Origin: Pseudomonadota bacterium
GTDB lineage: Bacteria; SZUA-182; DTGQ01
DNA length: 43,560 nt
Assembly (NCBI GenBank): GCA_030625085.1
Contig: DAOURK010000024.1
Location: forward strand, 1-43,560
Direction of reading: 5' to 3'
The notes beneath the pieces are model-generated. The model worked only from the letters and a program-made list of their open reading frames with translations, searched no databases and was not told the origin of the DNA. Each line of letters begins with the position of its first letter. Within the stretch, counting starts at the first letter, position 1. Made by a program: the position numbers and the translations under genes. Shown piece after piece: positions 42,430-43,560 of this stretch.

Positions 42430-43509
42430 ATGCGCATTTTTGAAATCCTTTCAGCTACAGCCAACTATTTTGTAGCTGCTAATAGGACATGGTACCGTAA
42501 CCTGTACGAACCCCTTGTTGAAATAGGACATGAGGTTGTTCTTTTTTCAGCGGATGAGGGAAAACGAGCCATGCGCCAAAAGGATGAAACTGCTCGATCT
42601 TCTTTTAGTCAAAAGGTGCTTGATACTTTCCGGAAAGAACAGGCCAAGAAACCCTTTGACCTGTTTTTTTCGTATTTGATGGATGGTATGATCGATCCAA
42701 ACGTGATCGATGAAATTCGTAAAACCGGTGTTCCTACCTGTAATTTTTCGTGCAATAATACTCACCAATTCTATCATGTAGACGAACTCTCACCACACTT
42801 TGATTATAATCTTCATTCGGAACGGGATGCTCGTGAGAAGTTTCTGGCCATTGGGGCTACCCCGGTTTGGTGGCCGATGGCTTCAAATCCCAATTACTTT
42901 AAACCTTATGATTTGCCCCGCAAGGAAGCGTTTTCCTTTGTAGGCGCAAACTATGCGTTGCGGGCCCGGTATATAGCTCATTTGCTTGAAAATGGCATAG
43001 ATGTACAAGTTTTTGGACCAAATTGGCAGCATAAGGGAAGGCCCCTCTGGCGTCATCTAGCCAAGCGGCATCTGCTGCTGCTCAAAACGCTGACTTCGCC
43101 TTCGTCGAGTGCACAGGTGCGAACCTCGTCTTTATTGACTGAATATGATTTTTGCCATTACCTGAGCATGCGGTTTCCAAATAATTTCCATGTACCGGTC
43201 AGTGATGAGGAAATGATCGCTCTTTATAGCCGTAGTCAATTGAGTCTTGGTTTTTTGGAGGTCTTTGATCGGCATGATCCAATCGGGGGCATTATTCGAC
43301 ACGTGCACCTTAGGGAATTCGAGGCGCCTATGAGCGGCGCCTTATATTGTACCGGGTACATGGATGAGTTGGCTGAATTCTTTGAACCGGATAAGGAAGT
43401 TATCATGTATTGCAATGAGCACTGGGTTTTCGATATAAGGCGAAAAATGGAACTTGCCCCGCCTGGAATCACTTGCAGGGCAAGGGTTTTCAAGGGCTGT
43501 TTGATATAA
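42430..43509 (+). CDS. CgeB-like glycosyltransferase, possibly truncated
   Basis: This 359-residue protein resembles the CgeB family (glycosyltransferase-like proteins of spore and surface glycan clusters). MRIFEILSATANYF, the region with PMASNPNYFKP and the late HLREFEAPMSGALYCTGY block are characteristic. After about residue 330 (43420) the sequence departs from the expected helical ending and finishes RVFKGCLI. A neighbouring frame stays open from this point to about 43540, so a frameshift near the end is possible. The gene is clearly richer in G and C than those before it, which may mean a separate origin. A hairpin ATACCCAA/TTGGGTAT (42369-42393) lies just upstream. Confidence 0.72.
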   Translation: MRIFEILSATANYFVAANRTWYRNLYEPLVEIGHEVVLFSADEGKRAMRQKDETARSSFSQKVLDTFRKEQAKKPFDLFFSYLMDGMIDPNVIDEIRKTGVPTCNFSCNNTHQFYHVDELSPHFDYNLHSERDAREKFLAIGATPVWWPMASNPNYFKPYDLPRKEAFSFVGANYALRARYIAHLLENGIDVQVFGPNWQHKGRPLWRHLAKRHLLLLKTLTSPSSSAQVRTSSLLTEYDFCHYLSMRFPNNFHVPVSDEEMIALYSRSQLSLGFLEVFDRHDPIGGIIRHVHLREFEAPMSGALYCTGYMDELAEFFEPDKEVIMYCNEHWVFDIRRKMELAPPGITCRARVFKGCLI

Positions 43510-43560
43510 GGGATTTTTTGGAACTCGGTATAAGTCTTTGATATATAAGGAATTAAATAA

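Overview
The window looks like chromosome from an AT-rich, Gram-negative bacterium. Genes for the lipid-linked glycan pathway, an LptM-like outer-membrane biogenesis lipoprotein, periplasm-type proteins and a sigma-54 type promoter all point to two membranes. The run argB-argD-argF-argG-argH-(small lipoprotein)-lysA-dapF-dapA-dapB behind xerC-hslV-hslU is an order I know from deltaproteobacteria such as Geobacter and its relatives. I would therefore place the source in or near Desulfobacterota, or in an uncultivated lineage close by. That placement is an inference.

Layout. 1-280: end of an rRNA operon (23S tail, 5S, terminator). 600-3630: XerC-type recombinase and the HslVU protease. 3900-10170: arginine biosynthesis, with a structured leader before argF. 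10167-14760: LptM-like lipoprotein and the lysine/diaminopimelate genes. 14777-16603: a fumarylacetoacetase-family gene broken by two in-frame stops, then a MetE-like methyltransferase. 16912-20365: a large secreted zinc metalloprotease and, convergent to it, a phosphoribosyltransferase. 20630-26713: the most unusual part, with two secreted low-complexity repeat proteins on either side of an 817-residue protein that joins a complete DnaJ co-chaperone, one membrane segment and a complete HtrA/DegP-type protease. 27069-43509: an AT-rich surface-polysaccharide locus with two polyprenyl-phosphate sugar transferases, two GT39-like membrane transferases, GT4 and CgeB-like transferases, DUF354, VpsJ-like, transglutaminase-like, methyltransferase, AsnB-like and Wzx-like flippase genes.

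How it may work together. The arg and lys/dap blocks are housekeeping pathways in operon-like order. The DnaJ-HtrA fusion would put an Hsp70 co-chaperone in the cytoplasm and a serine protease with two PDZ domains in the periplasm on one polypeptide. Its two neighbours are exported, repeat-rich proteins that share a C-terminal beta-rich domain, so they are possible clients (inference). The polysaccharide locus has the parts expected for making, modifying and flipping a lipid-linked glycan, but I recognised no obvious Wzy polymerase or export channel in the window.

The intergenic DNA carries two families of palindromic repeats, several hairpin terminators and a few recognisable promoters. I saw no tRNA, CRISPR array, transposase or phage gene.
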